From Plutella xylostella (Eukaryota > Arthropoda > Insecta > Lepidoptera > Plutellidae), in NCBI RefSeq assembly GCF_932276165.1, contig NC_063998.1, positions 10,738,501-10,802,500 on the forward strand: 64,000 nt of DNA, written 5' to 3'. The notes beneath the pieces were generated by a model. It searched no databases. It saw only the letters and a program-made list of their open reading frames with translations, and was not told the DNA's origin. Numbering within the stretch: the stretch's first letter is position 1; each line of letters opens with the position of its first letter. The translations under genes were made by a program, and so were the position numbers. Below are positions 1 to 12,311 of this stretch, in pieces.

Positions 1-106
1 TTTCAGTGGAACCAACATATATATTTTTTTAATGGTGACTGTTTAGTTGTGTAATAAGTAGTTGCTTTTGTTACATAATTGCTTAATTTACTTAAATTGT
101 TTCTAG

Positions 107-195
107 ACGATGGTGCGGATGCGGCTGCGGAGGCGCTGGTTCGAATCCATCGGATATCTCTTATTGTTAAAAACGATGTTTTTCTTCGAAATTAA
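107..195 (+). CDS. Candidate terminal exon of an unidentified plus-strand gene
   Basis: A pyrimidine-containing acceptor (TTGTTTCTAG) ends at 106. An open frame from 109 encodes about 28 residues beginning DGADAAAEALVRIHRI and stops at TAA 193-195. The Ala/Glu-rich composition and GC-richness against AT-rich surroundings suggest coding sequence. The product is not recognised and upstream exons would lie outside the window. The same stretch contains GGTTCGAATCC (139-149), a perfect RNA polymerase III B box, so it could instead be a decayed tRNA- or SINE-derived piece. No AATAAA was seen just downstream. Confidence 0.25.
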
Positions 196-2134
196 TTTAC
201 AGTTAAGTGTATTTAGTTGTTGTTTATGTTCTGTGTTTATATATTTATTAATACATCGTCTCATTTACATATTATTATTCTTCTCCGTTGAATACTGAAG
301 CTGGACTGAATAGTAAAAAGACAATTTGGTGATGTTTACGGCTCTCGGCACATTTTCTACGAATGAATTCCGCCCTGTCAACTCATAGGCTCTATATACT
401 ATTGGCTAATGAAACTGAAACTCCATGCTTAAATTTACCACTCATGCTTGAATTTGAATTTGAATTTGAATGGATGTAGTCGTCTACTAGACATAGTTCC
501 ATAGAAAAATGCGGACGAGTCCTCAATAGCTTTACATTCGATGGATACTCGCACCAGGGAAATCACTTTTTACTGGACGATCTTTCACACTTCGTTACAA
601 TGGACATTTATGTGTATTTGTTTAATAGTATATTACAATACTGTGATGTCTTGATGATCTACGACAGCGTAGTCACCTGTTGCTCGGCCGAGCTATCCTT
701 TCACTTCTCTGTATCGCGACGATCAATCTAGATTAATTCCGACGTGTATTATAATACTGATTGGTCTCATTCAATCACTGATCGCATTCAAATATTGCTT
801 ATGCAATGCTCACCGGATGTGAGGTATCATATAAGTGACAAGTAAGTAGCATAAATTCAAAGTTATTTGGACAGGGCACCTTTGCTAGAAATGGACTCTG
901 ATCAAGGCTCATTTTATAACTAAGCTTTTTGCGTCTGAATGCTTTTATATAAAGTAATAAGAAAAGTAAGGCACTGATTAAATACACTTTAGGCTGTCTT
1001 GAACTTAATCTCAAGACATGTCACTGGAGTACTAAGCCGAGTGACCTTTTCACCACGAGCGGGCGTGGCCCACATTTAATTTACCCGTATTTATAATCCA
1101 ATTAACTCAGTTTCTGATGTAAGTGAGCGTTTTGCAAGAAACAGCGGGATATGCCAAGATTTAATCTAAATATACTTCAACATAGCGTGTGTGATATACT
1201 GATAGTGATTGGCGAAGGGCGCAGACTCCGTTTAATCCTAGCTTAGCTTTCTAATAGTGATTAGTGATATAAACGATTGGGTAGAATGTAGGTGAAAATA
1301 CTAGTTGGTTCTGAAACACCGATGAAACCCGGTCGACCAACATGAAGGGAATAAACCCATGAAGGAGAATATACATAATATCTGTTGCAATTTACAGTGT
1401 AATAGGTATCACCTTTAGAAGTTATTAAAAGTAAGCACGATATGGAAATGGTACTATACAAATGCACTGTAATTAGCTGCAAGTTATAAGTTTCTGGCCA
1501 TATTGATACCTTCAATTGTAACATTAACTTGTCTAGATTTAGATAATTAAAATAACTGCCTCTATTATATATAAAGGAATATGTATATTATTGTATAATG
1601 CAAGTTACCACATAAAGTATTATGGCAGCAACAATGTTTACCGTCCGACTTTAACATTTAAAGTAGCAATTACAAAAAGGTAGCTTTCTCCACATACCCT
1701 TCCTGCCTGATGCGTGGTGTCGGTATGACATCAGTGCGTGTTGCGCAAGATCAAGAACCCGTATACACGCCCGCCCCTGTGCGTTGCAGGCTGCGACGCA
1801 CAGCACGTTATGGGATAGTAATGTTACTAGAATTTTCTCAAGACATTTAATTTCAATACTATTTATTTATTTATTTTATTTTATTAGGACGGATGATTTT
1901 AAAAATCTGCTTTTAAATGCCTTTTCAACTGGAAAGATTTTTAGATGCTATCAAACAAGTATTTATGCCATAATCTATTTTACCAAACCTTGATTTATTA
2001 TACGTGTGTATTATACGTGATAGGAAAAATTGTTCACATTATTTGTTGAGCCGTAACTTTATACAACACCATTTAATATAAGGACTGCAGGCTTACATTG
2101 TATAATTTTAGTCTTATGTGTTTTTTTTAATCAG
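196..2134. other. Non-coding stretch, no gene recognised
   Basis: AT-rich sequence with only short open frames that lack coding character. The one structured part is a run of TTGAAT repeats at about 445-470, which resembles the 3' tail left by CR1/Jockey-type LINEs; no coding LINE sequence precedes it. The rest looks like intron or intergenic DNA. Confidence 0.5.
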
Positions 2135-2213
2135 CGCCACTACAGTGGGAGCGGCTGTGGCACACACATGTGCTACAGTTTTGGCGCGGGCGGCGGGCGT
2201 GCCTGTGAAAGTG
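2135..2213 (+). CDS. Candidate internal exon in a CpG-rich patch
   Basis: A T-tract acceptor (TTTTTTTTAATCAG, ending 2134) is followed by a GC-rich open stretch and a good donor GTCAGT at 2214. One frame reads ATTVGAAVAHTCATVLARAA followed by GVPVKV, which looks protein-like, but I do not recognise it and cannot link it to another exon. It could also be a CpG-rich promoter region: the next 50 bases hold a CCG-repeat run (about 2240-2260), and a perfect CACGTG E-box lies at about 2408. Confidence 0.25.
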
Positions 2214-2261
2214 GTCAGTATGTGTAACGCCCGGTCCGACCGCCGCCGCCGCCGCCGCCTG

Positions 2262-2397
2262 GGGGTCACTCTACATGACGGAAAACTAAGTTTCGGAGTG
2301 CTGTTGCGTGAGCCACGACTCTATCTGGTTATATGAGACGTGTCGATTGCACGACAGCTCTCGTTAAATTGTTTTCCGTCAGTATAGAGTAACCCTC
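2262..2397. repeat. Imperfect inverted repeat, MITE-like
   Basis: The left arm GGTCACTCTACATGACGGAA (continuing AAAC, about 2264-2287) pairs with the right arm ending ...CAGTATAGAGTAACC (about 2368-2392). Arms of about 24 bp with a few mismatches enclose about 80 bp. No clear target-site duplication is visible, so the element class is unknown. Confidence 0.5.
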
Positions 2398-3521
2398 GTC
2401 ATGCGTCACGTGACGCGGCGAGACGCGGCTTCGGTTTAGTTCAACGATAAAAATAAATTATGCTGATATTGCGAACTTTGCGCTTTAATGGTCCTAATTC
2501 ACGCTAACTTACAAGAATATAGATTTATTAAAGAACATGCTCCTGAAAACATTCAAAATTTTACTCAAGCTCATACCAAAAGCTTTTTCCTTACACGTAA
2601 TAAATACGACCCCGCATTTAAGGGCCAAAAAACTCGTACAATTTAAATACTTTGTAACTGGCTGTTACTTCCAACCGCGGAAAAGTTTCGGTTTCTTTTG
2701 TGAGCCGAAATAGAATAACTTAAAACTTGCAAAAGGTAAAACGTACCGAAGTTTCGAGCCGGAATGTGTTGTGTAAAGAACGAAGAAAAGTGGCCCAACT
2801 TCGCTGCACTATCAGGGATTGCGAGGCGGTCAACTGATTTATCAAATTGGATAAAAAATATATAAGGTAAAGGTTATCTGAGGAAAATTACGGAAATTCA
2901 CAACCACATGGGTTACAGGAAAGTGTGATTAAGATGTAATGTACAATGTAGTAGTAAAACATGGAAGTAGCTCCTGCTACCGAATCTCAAATGTATGTGG
3001 TATGTCTGTGTCCATAAAAGCTGATACTTGACGTGCCACAGAGCGGCTACCTCGGCTGACCCAAAATGGATGGACAAGTGCGATTCACCCAGAATAACCT
3101 GTTACAGTAATTACCACGTAACCAGACCAACATTGCCAGAATTGAATCACTTACACAATATTGTCATATGAAGACAAGGGAAACTCACAATCATTGATCG
3201 TTATAACATACCTACACATGTGTCTCATGCAGTGACCGGTCGAAGCCATGCGTTGTGCCGTACCCATAGTCCATATGTCACACAACTATGTGGGCTTGGC
3301 TATACGTAATGAACTTACCGTGCACGTGTCTTGTCTACTTTATCAAAGTTTGAGCTAAATATAAAAGGTACTTAAGGTTTTTACCATCGATACTAACTCA
3401 TTATGCTTATGATATCTACTACATTAGAGAAACATATATTATTGTGACTATTTACTTAAACGTTTAGATTTTGTAACTGGACGAACTGGACAGATCTTAG
3501 GCAGAGTTAGCAGGTGATGGC
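2398..3521. other. Non-coding stretch
   Basis: No convincing exon or repeat family was recognised. Open frames are short and AT-rich. Confidence 0.5.

Positions 3522-3595
<74 letters not shown>
3522..3595. repeat. (TA)n microsatellite forming a SINE tail
   Basis: About 37 uninterrupted AT dinucleotides. The tract directly abuts the 3' end of the minus-strand SINE at 3596-3860, so it is best read as the expanded tail of that SINE. Confidence 0.9.
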
Positions 3596-3597
<2 letters not shown>

Positions 3598-3860
3598 GGG
3601 ACATCTCACACACGGCCATCCGACCCCAAGCTAGGCAGAACCTGTGTTATGGGTGTCGGACAGCTGATATATCTACACAAATACATAGATAGATAGATAC
3701 TAAATATAAATATCAACACCCAAGACCCGAGTACAAATATCTGTCTTTAAACAAATATCTGCCCCAGCCGGGAATCGAACCCGGGACCATCGGCTCAGTA
3801 GTCAGGTCACTAACCACTACGCCATGATGACATGATGGGACTGGGTGTTGCGGAGCCCCT
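3596..3860 (-). mobile_element. tRNA-derived SINE
   Basis: On the minus strand the element has an A-box-like TGGCGTAGTGGTTAG (plus about 3814-3828), then the B box GGGTTCGATTCCCGG (about 3770-3784), then a tRNA-unrelated body, ending at the TA tract. The order A box, B box, body, simple-repeat tail is that of tRNA-derived SINEs common in moths. The 5' edge is uncertain by 20-30 bp. Confidence 0.8.
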
Positions 3861-4525
3861 TGTACGAGGCAAAAAAATATTATCTAATATATTATATTTT
3901 TGTATGAATTACCAGCATGCCTCAAATTGATTACGCAAACTCTTAGTACAAATCATGAATACTACGAGTACATACAACACACATATCAGAGCACAGAGAC
4001 ATGACCGTATGTGACAGTGTAGCCAGCATTGTAAGCAAACGGCATTTTGCATATTCAATATTCATATTATTAATGCTCCATTCGCGGGTCACAGGCGCAT
4101 GCGTCGGTCTACATCACCACTAGTATGCTTATTGGACCATGTGAAAGTAGGTATATCTATTGTATCTGAAGTCAAGGCAAGAGAAACAAAATACTAATCA
4201 GAGAAATAAAATAAAATAAAAGAATCAGTTCTTTAGTAATTGCGGTATTTCACTATGAGATTTAATAACAAAGTATATAATATTAAATTGTTAATTTCTT
4301 GAACAAATGAGTACATGCAGCAGAATACACAAAACGGCTGAATGCGGATGTTAACAAAACAATGTAATTAATATCTATCCCGAAACCCATTTTCAGGAAA
4401 TCTCAACATTAAATAATACGCAGTAATCCTTAAATAGTGATGGGGTAAGACGGGCTGTATTGGCGGAAAGAGTGTCGATAAATACTGCAATATTGATGAA
4501 CTATCCCAGTAGGTATTTAACATTC

Positions 4526-4680
4526 ACTGAAAATGAAAATGAAAATGAAAAATGTTTATTTCGTTAACAATAATGGTTTACACAATCTATAATCAAGTGC
4601 TGAGACCAACCTAGTAGGCTATGTAATAACCTGTGACAGGAGGCCCCGCTCTTCCATATCTCTAGTAGGTACTTAATTAT
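4526..4680 (-). mobile_element. LINE 3' end with TTTTCA tail
   Basis: Read on the minus strand, a non-coding 3' UTR-like segment ends in AATAAACATTTTTCATTTTC followed by TTTTCA repeats. This polyadenylation-signal-plus-short-repeat ending is typical of CR1/Jockey-type LINEs. The copy is severely 5' truncated, so the clade cannot be fixed. Confidence 0.6.
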
Positions 4681-4805
4681 ATCAATAATCTAGTGTTTAA
4701 TAATAATACAGTGAGTAAAAATAACTTTGAGATTATAACTTACTAAGAAATATAAAGAAAAACATGCTTAGGTGAATATTAACATATTGTAATATCATGC
4801 TGATG

Positions 4806-4858
4806 TATGTGTGTGTGTGTGTGTGTGTATGTGTGTGTGTGTGTATGTGTGTGTGTGT

Positions 4859-4920
<62 letters not shown>
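4806..4920. repeat. (GT)n microsatellite
   Basis: About 115 bp of GT repeats with three or four AT interruptions (TGTATGTG) in the left half and a pure right half. Confidence 0.95.
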
Positions 4921-4921
<1 letters not shown>

Positions 4922-6845
4922 GTGTTGTGTATGTAAATAGATGAATGAGTATGTCCAATACTTGAATTTTAGATTTTTATGATATATATTTAAGGATTTT
5001 TTCAGTATCTGCATAATTTTGTGTCTTTAGCCAGTCTGTAACTTTTATTTTACATTCACGTGATGTGTTTTGGTAAATGTCCAGTAATGTATTTATTTTA
5101 TTATAAATGTAACCACTTTGCGTGGATTCACTATTCATCAGTTAAAAGTATTCACTAAGGGCAAGGCCCCATTGATGAAGCGTTTTCGTAGCCATATATT
5201 ATATCGTTCCTCAGCGACTCGACCAATGTCAAATTTAGCCCACCTATTCTGTCTAAACACTATGTCCTCGGCCTTCCTTTTCCGACCACTACCTAGTCTA
5301 AGGTGATCGGCATAGCCGAGGGGTAGTCACAAGTTATACACTCACGGGCATTGAAAAAGTTCCAGACAGAAAATCACCAAGTTTTTCCTAAGCGCAAAAG
5401 ACTAGCTTAATGACGCCGTCTGCAATATTAAAGTACATTCAAAAGCTCACCAAAATATTACCAACTAAAAACGTAAACATTTTGTTCAAATTTCCCATGA
5501 AATGTATAAAAAATTGAGGTCATCCAGTGTCGGAATTTTGTTAGTGGAATTTAACTGTTTGGCCAAATGATGATATCAGCTGAATCAGTTATAATTGTAC
5601 ATAAATGAGTATTGTGCAGCGACCAGCCCCTCCCTGGCTCTATCAGTCATCTCTGGCCCTTCCTGTTTCTTGTTTCAGAAATCTCATTGTCCAATAACAA
5701 AAGGATTGTAAATGTAAAGACACTTATCTAATAACTCGGAGATAGCGATCGTATTTATTTATGGCTATGGCAGGTTTCAGTTTAATCATTTGTTTAATTT
5801 AAAAATAGGTGAGATAATGTTCTTTATTTGTACACAAAAACATGGAAAAAATTACAAAAAACTAGAGTGTATTTATTAAATAAAACAGAATAAAATGTGA
5901 TCTACGACTAATAAACCTAAACTAAAATAGTACCTATAAATACTAAAATATTATAAAACTACCTAATAATAAGATAATGTTTGTATTTAATTTTAAACCC
6001 AAATAAATAAATAATACTGACACATCTGAATAACAAAGAAACAAACCTTGAAAAGGGGATAATTCTCTTCTTTATCTGAAGATCAACAAATTGCATGGTA
6101 TTTTGTTCCCCGCCGCCGCCGCCGCGCGTCTGAACCATCTGATAAAACCTGATAATTTGTCTCGGCAACCACCACTCTGAGGACCAATTCCCTATTTGTA
6201 GCCATTCATTTTATTTTCAACCCTAAGACCTTCGACTCTATAATTACTCTTGCATACTTGGGTTGCTATCTTCGATTGGCAAACTTCGACTTCAATTGTA
6301 CTCTTCTAAAACTAAGGTTTGCAATTTGGAAAAGGATATTTTGTGTTCATTGTTGTCTAGATAATTGCCTATAAGTCAAGATCGTGACTATTAAGGCATA
6401 TCCAGGATCACAAAGATAAAAGTTAGCTAGGACTCAACTTTACTCAACGTGGCTTACAATGTAGTCATTAAGATAGACAGACGTATGAGGATATCTTATT
6501 TATAACTAAAACTAACTATAACCGTTATTTTCAAAGCAGCTGCGCTGAGAAACATAAATATCCGATCAAACTTCGATATTAAAATAGTTAGGTGCAGTTT
6601 GTGAACTGTTTGAGGCCACTAGGTTCCTCGTCAGATAATCTTGAATGCCGATATTAGTAGAACCTTTTTTAAATGTTGTTAAACTTAATTTATTATTTTT
6701 TCAATTTTTTTTATTTTTTTTTTTCTTAACCTCTATTGTCCCACTGCTGGGCAAAGGTCTCTCCCTGAACATTCCACTTATCCCTTTCTTGGGCCTGCTT
6801 CAATTAAAAAATGATTTTTTTAAGCTCTTTATAGATATTATTGTA
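4921..6845. other. Non-coding stretch with repeat scraps
   Basis: Holds a half copy of the TACACTCGCGAGC hairpin family at 5337-5366, a short GCC-repeat run at about 6111-6126, and at about 6722-6800 a sequence containing CCCACTGCTGGGCAAAGG, a phrase typical of the 3' non-coding part of lepidopteran RTE LINEs. A minus-strand acceptor-like TTTTATCAG near 6142 precedes a short Gly-rich open frame; this could be a further exon of the secreted-protein gene at 7960-9882 but is not convincing. Confidence 0.45.
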
Positions 6846-6976
6846 GAAAAATTGTTCAATTAAGCTCTACCTTACAGAATAAATAATATGTGTATTAGCT
6901 CAGTCTACTGTTACTGTTAGACTGAGCTAATACACATATTTATTCTGTAAGGTAGAGCTTAATTGAACATTTTTTT
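6846..6976. repeat. Near-perfect foldback (inverted duplication)
   Basis: The left arm from GTTCAATTAAGCTCTACC (6854) to GCTCAGTCTA (6908) is repeated in reverse complement from TAGACTGAGC (6918) to GTTAAT-like AATTGAAC (6968), with one 3-base difference (ATA) and a loop of about 10 bases. Flanking A/T tracts extend the pairing to about 6846-6976. The arms of about 54 bp are nearly identical. Confidence 0.9.
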
Positions 6977-7959
6977 TGAAACCTCCGGGAAACTAAGCAT
7001 CTGTATATTGTGTGTAAATTATCTGTAGAGAGATAATCAACGATATATGTACTTCACTTTAAAAATCCATTAGCTATTTATTACATAATAATTAGATCAC
7101 GACAGGCTCAAGCACCAAGTGACCGGATACAATAAAATCTAATCTACTTATGACCTAACATCCTAAATAAATACTTGTTACCGTACGACACACTTTCCTA
7201 ATACCCATGCAGCTAGTACTTGGTAATTGGTCGAAAAAGAAACAAAATTTAAATCACATCTGTACCTAAAATTTATACCGCGGCGGCTAGGATAATATCC
7301 TCAAATTCTCCCTTTATGCGTATTATATATAAGTAATGTATTAGTAACGAATAATATGAACACGATCAAAGTTACTACACATAAGTGCATTATCCTGAAA
7401 ATGTCCCAGATATGGGCATGGGCCGTCCCTCCCCGGCCGCCCGCCCGCTTCAACACATAATACAATCCAACGTGCCCTAACAGCCAATTTATATTCTGTG
7501 ACGTCACGCCTACATAATAACCCCATGAATTAAAACGTTGATGTGGCAAAAATTGCCCGAACAACACGAGTTTATGAGCCACAAGAGGTTGTAAAATTAA
7601 CTTGGGAAATGCCTTTGTGAGTGAAAATATCGCTAACGTGACGACGCGATAAATAGGCTTGGGCGGGCGGAGTGATGGGCGGGCGTGGAACTTACCAGCG
7701 AATATGGACGCGGTCCACCGGTGGACCATTACACATCATTGATGACGTAATTACGATTACGTAGCTCAATTTCCTAAACTATTGTAATGAAATTAGTTCA
7801 ATGATGAGTCCTTAAGTTGGAATTTAAAGTTCAAAACTATAAAAGCTCACACAAAGCTGACACATAAGGCAATGCACCTGTTACCACCCCATCAGGAATA
7901 TCAGGTGTGTATAGTATATCACTAGTTGGTATATGTATATAACTATTATAAGTACATAC

Positions 7960-9882
7960 CTGTGACGGAGCTTTGTCTTGTGGAGTTTCTTTAGAGTCAG
8001 CGTATTCAATGCCTGGAGTAGGGGTCACTGAAACGAACATACATAATTATCATTTTATATGACATGCTGAATATATAATTAAATAGACCATAGATGAAAA
8101 AAAAATTAAATACAAGAATTCACTCATAGAACTTACTTTTGCTACGAAATTGACACCGCGTTGATGTCTAATGTATTAAAAATGTATACTCGCTACGAGA
8201 TTCATATTTCAATATTTATCTTTTATTGTTCCTATTTTAACACTTATCAACTAAATAAAAACATGAAATATGATAAAACCAAATTAAGTAATTACTTAAA
8301 TAAGGAGTGGAAATGTAAAAGACCGCAATTAGATAAGAATATTCATTATATCCAGAGTTGTGATCTATAGACCCCATACGCCATTCATGCGATTGCTAAT
8401 TGTTTGTCTCACGTATACAAAAATTACTTTGGTTTTGTAGCAAAATTCTATAACAACATTGTAGGAAATTTAAAATTTAATCATTAAAATCCTACTATTG
8501 TTAGGGAAACTGACTCTCAAAATTAAACCGACCGAAAATGATGATTATAATTTTAAAATCCAAAATAGCGGACAATATCTGTTGTTCAATGGAACCGGCC
8601 AAAAACAATAACTTAAATATACTGTGTCAATTTAATCCTGCCTTACATGCGTGGGGTAAATTTAATTTGGATTATTGGACCCAGTTTTCGGCCTTGAAAA
8701 AATGCATAAATTAATGAAAGCTACGATCTTTGTCTTTCATAGTTTTAACTGGATTCAATATCATGACTATATAAGTACTGTTTACTAACCTCCTCGAGTG
8801 ATGAATCAATTTGTATCTTAACCGTAAATTTGTTTAGTTCTCTATGTTTAACCATCAGCTGCCTAGCAGGGTCGCAATTTACCATGCACGGTGCGGTGAT
8901 GATTATGATATGATTTTTGCTACTATTTTGAGATGTGTCACCGTCAATAAGAATCAGACATAAATTAACTTCACAGTTCACTGACCTGAAACAGCCGGCG
9001 TCCTCTTATACAGCCCAGAGTTTCCTTCTTTTGCTTCTCTCTTCTCGTTCTTGGGCTCATCTTCTGTCTTCTGTGTACTTCTAGAAGATGCTTTAATCTC
9101 CGCTGCCTGGCTCACCGCCAGCGCTAACAACAGCACTGCCTACAAATTAACAAACATACTTGGTATAAAAACTTATCCATCATATCTCACCTCTATCTTT
9201 TTAAGGTATGAAAGGATAGAAATTCTGATGAATAGGTGAACAGATTGGGTAAGTTCTGCTATCCAGTAACTTACCCATCAGTCGTTGTCGAAACTGTAAA
9301 GCTGTTAAACAGTTATTTTTCTAAAAGTTCTCGTATGTACTAACTAGAAATTTTGCTATTGTTTAACCATTGTTGTGGTTGCATCGTTACTAGAGTGCCA
9401 GAAGAGAGGCAGGATGTCTTGTCCAACATTGGGGTCAAATTTTAAGGGTTGTTAAATGATGTTTACAAATAATTTTTACATACTAAATCAGTCACTTCAC
9501 AATTACGATAAAAGTGCACTGCTTTCAGGCCAAGTATGTAGATTGGAAATGATAGAGTAGCTTTATGGCAACTGGGTAGACCTGGCACCATCAATGTAGT
9601 AACAGACTTGTGTGTGTGTTACTTACTCTTTTAGGAGCACATAATGATGTAAGAAAAACTAAGTTAAGTTTAAGGAGGGTAGTTTTCTAACAGTTTTCAC
9701 TTTAACGAATGTCCAAACCACCCGGCAATATTGCTTCCACTCATGGCATAAGAAAAGCTTTGCAATTACCAACTACACATCACCACCGCTTACCGCGTAG
9801 ACCAAAAAAAACTGTGAACATAACCTACATACGTCTCATTACGTCACAAAAACAAAAAAAAGTCACCCACCACTATCTTCAT
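7960..9882 (-). CDS. Secreted insect protein, 5' three coding exons (cuticle-type, partial)
   Basis: Minus strand. Exon 1 is 9882-9871 (ATG AAG ATA GTG, donor GTGGGT); exon 2 is 9139-8986 (acceptor TTTGTAG, donor GTCAGT); exon 3 is 8027-7960 (acceptor CGTTTCAG, donor GTATGT). Phases agree throughout. The joined product begins with a signal peptide, MKIVAVLLLALAVSQAAE, with cleavage expected near residue 17. It continues with a charged stretch (DEPKNEKREAKEGNSG) and then TPAVSVTPTPGIEYADSKE. A four-codon first exon followed by an exon completing the signal peptide is the usual layout of insect cuticular and other secreted protein genes. A TATA-like TATAAG lies at 9971-9966. The remaining exons, expected below 7960, were not found with confidence, so the family is not named; a cuticular or other extracellular protein is an inference. 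Neither intron contains an obvious gene. Confidence 0.72.
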
Positions 9883-9965
9883 TTCCGCTCACTGACACTT
9901 GCACTCTCACTCGGCGGTCTCGCGGTGGCGCGAGATCAAATGATGTGATTGGTCGCGAGTGTGAG

Positions 9966-9971
9966 CTTATA
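9966..9971 (-). promoter_or_regulatory. TATA-like box of the secreted-protein gene
   Basis: GCATATAAGC on the minus strand, about 84 bp before the ATG at 9882, within a GC-rich promoter-like patch. A start site about 30 bp downstream would give a 5' UTR of roughly 55 bases. No initiator match was seen at that spot. Confidence 0.45.
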
Positions 9972-12139
9972 TGCGTGCGCGCAAGGGGCGGTTGGACGCA
10001 CATTGAAATTGGGGAGATAGTCCGAGGGGAAAAATCTGGGGAGGAAAAATACAGCAGTCTGACTGAGATCAAAACTAGGGTACGTACACAGATGCTACTC
10101 GAGAGTGGAAGGAGCTTTTACTCCCTTCTAGAACATACCTAATAGATGCCAAGTATTTTTCACGATATTTCAATATACATACATAGGCACATAGGTATAC
10201 CTATTATTAACTGAAAAAATATAGTTATAGCTTCTATTATCCTTTTTGCTGGTGCAGCTATATTTTTACTGTGGCAATCATGACTCTTGCCGAAGAAAGC
10301 TTTGCCGTTTTGATGGTACATCTCCCTGTGTGCAGTGTTCCGATGCGGGTCACCGGTAGAGCTTTGGGGGTAAAAGGGTACATTACTGGTTTTGGTGAAC
10401 TATAACATATGGGTATGCGTAACAACTTATATTGTACTTTGACTTATGTGGGCGATAAACACTGACTCAGTATTTATCTCTCCATTACATTTTATCCAAA
10501 AGTACTATCTATGATTACGTATGTTACTTGCAATATTAATTAGTTTATCCTACAGACATGTTGAAATATCGGATTAGGTTGAGTAGTACCTACGTATATT
10601 TTAATCTTGAATGAACGCAGGAAAGAGCTGGTTAGAACTGCGTTTACCTTCGCATGTGGATTAATCCTTCACTGTCATAATTATGACGTGAATGCGAGAG
10701 GACGCGGTATTAACAACATTTTGCCCGAAACATTGCAGAAATGCAGTTGATGATGCTAATGTTGATGATGAGTGGCAGCTGTCATTAGGAGGAGGAGGAA
10801 TGTCGCCGACGGAACCATGTCAAGAATGATAAGATAGTTTTATAAGATCACGCCTGTCTAGAAGGTTAGGACAGTAGGCAAATTGAGTATTCATAGTTGC
10901 TAGCTCCAATTGTTTAAAGAAAAGAAAAATATAATACCTAAGCCTATCTAATTTTAATCCCCACGAACCTTACACTACCCCTTTCCATAAAGCAGTGTGC
11001 AGCAAAAAATACGACCCTATTCTCGCCATTAGCTCACGATCATCAATAAATTAAGATTGTCAATATAAAGGAAACCTTCGCAAGCATACTGCCGACCCAA
11101 TTTTCAGGGATAATTAATAAAACAAAACCCACTCCTCGATAATTATCTAATTAGGGAACTGCGGAGTGCCCCTTCTTTATTACTTCTTCGTTAAACATTC
11201 ACACCGCAAACTTCCCGCAAGATATTAGTTGGAGAGGGACGGGGTTGCTGATTGGTTGACACTTTCATCTAAATAATCTAAATGTTTAATTGTTTTTTCA
11301 AATATTCTATTTCCGAATACTGTGGTAGAACCCAGTGACTGGAAGTATAACTAGTGGACTCAACTTATAATTACGATATTATCGTCGCAGTCATAGATAA
11401 ATGAATCAGCTAATTAAAAAAGGTAAAAGTACACTCGCGGGCAATGAAAAAGTTCTACCTGCCAGCCACTGCCGTTCCATAAATGTCACTCGAACTTTTT
11501 CATTGCTTGCGAGTGTAACCCGTTTATGCTTATAATATAAATCTTACTTTAACCTGAAACTCTAAAATCCTAAGACCTAACCCTTAAACTTGAAAAGCAT
11601 TAAAAGGAGCTTAACTTTCAATAAAATTTCGTGTTCTATAGTTGCACTAATGGCACAGCTTAAAGCTTTCCTTCTAGCTATATCCGCACTGTAAATAACA
11701 AGCAAATGACGAAGGTCATCAGTTCGTCATCGTCAAATGTCGTATACGCTTCAAACTCTCCACCCTACGCCCTATCTCGCACATTACACATTATGTACTA
11801 ACTTGGCTAGTTGCGGACACTTCCTATCCGGTCACTATCAGTGGGCAGAAATAACGTCATTATACGTAATTATGGATGTGTAGATTTAATCTTCACCAAA
11901 GTTACTCTTCCTAACATTAATAGTAGTAAGGATAAATGAGCACTAAAGCTTGCGGCTTCAAAGCTTTTAAAGGGAAATTTCATTCATTCTGGAATCAAAC
12001 GAATTGTGTATTTATAATGTAGTGATGAAAATTTTAAGTATTTCATGAAGTAAATATATCAGAGACTTATATTTTCAACTTATAATATTAAATTAAACTA
12101 TATTCCTTGAGTAAGTACACTGTACCCATTTTATATCTC
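9972..12139. other. Intergenic stretch
   Basis: No gene was recognised. It contains one small hairpin element (11430-11517, listed separately). The remaining sequence is AT-rich and without coding character. Confidence 0.5.
11430..11517. mobile_element. Hairpin MITE, TACACTCGCGRGC family
   Basis: Terminal inverted repeats CACTCGCGGGCAATGAAAAA and its near reverse complement (TTTTTCATTGCTTGCGAGTG), flanked by TA on both sides. This fits a Tc1/mariner-type TA target duplication. Copies or fragments of the same family lie at 5337-5366, 18096-18146, 22841-22920 and 24561-24602. Confidence 0.75.
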
Positions 12140-12290
12140 TAGTCCATCCATCCAAAGGTTGTCTGGAAGAGATCGCTATAAGCGATAAGACCGCCTTTTG
12201 TACCCTATTTAAGTGTCTATGTAAAATTGATAATTATTTCTTGGTGTACAAATAAAGAGTACTGTATCTATATATCTATCTATTTTCAGG
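12140..12290 (+). mobile_element. LINE 3' end
   Basis: Contains GGTTGTCTGGAAGAGATCGC, then TATAAGCGATAAGACCGCC, a spacer, and AATAAAGAGTACTG with a TATC-type tail. This combination is a very common LINE 3' UTR in insect genomes. Only the last 150 bp or so is present. It sits about 20 bp beyond the stop of the minus-strand exon at 12312, so it may be in that transcript's 3' UTR in antisense. Confidence 0.65.
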
Positions 12291-12311
12291 GTACAGAGTA
12301 GGTGATAAAGC

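Noticed and set aside
139..149. B box GGTTCGAATCC as evidence for a tRNA gene
   Set aside because: No A box at the right distance and no cloverleaf can be formed; kept only as a caveat on the candidate exon.
3514..3696. 60-codon frame made of Tyr-Ile repeats
   Set aside because: It is the translation of the TA microsatellite and SINE.
7301..7729. 142-codon minus-strand open frame
   Set aside because: No ATG-start context or coding composition; it lies between minus-strand exons and remote from splice sites, and reads as intron or intergenic DNA.
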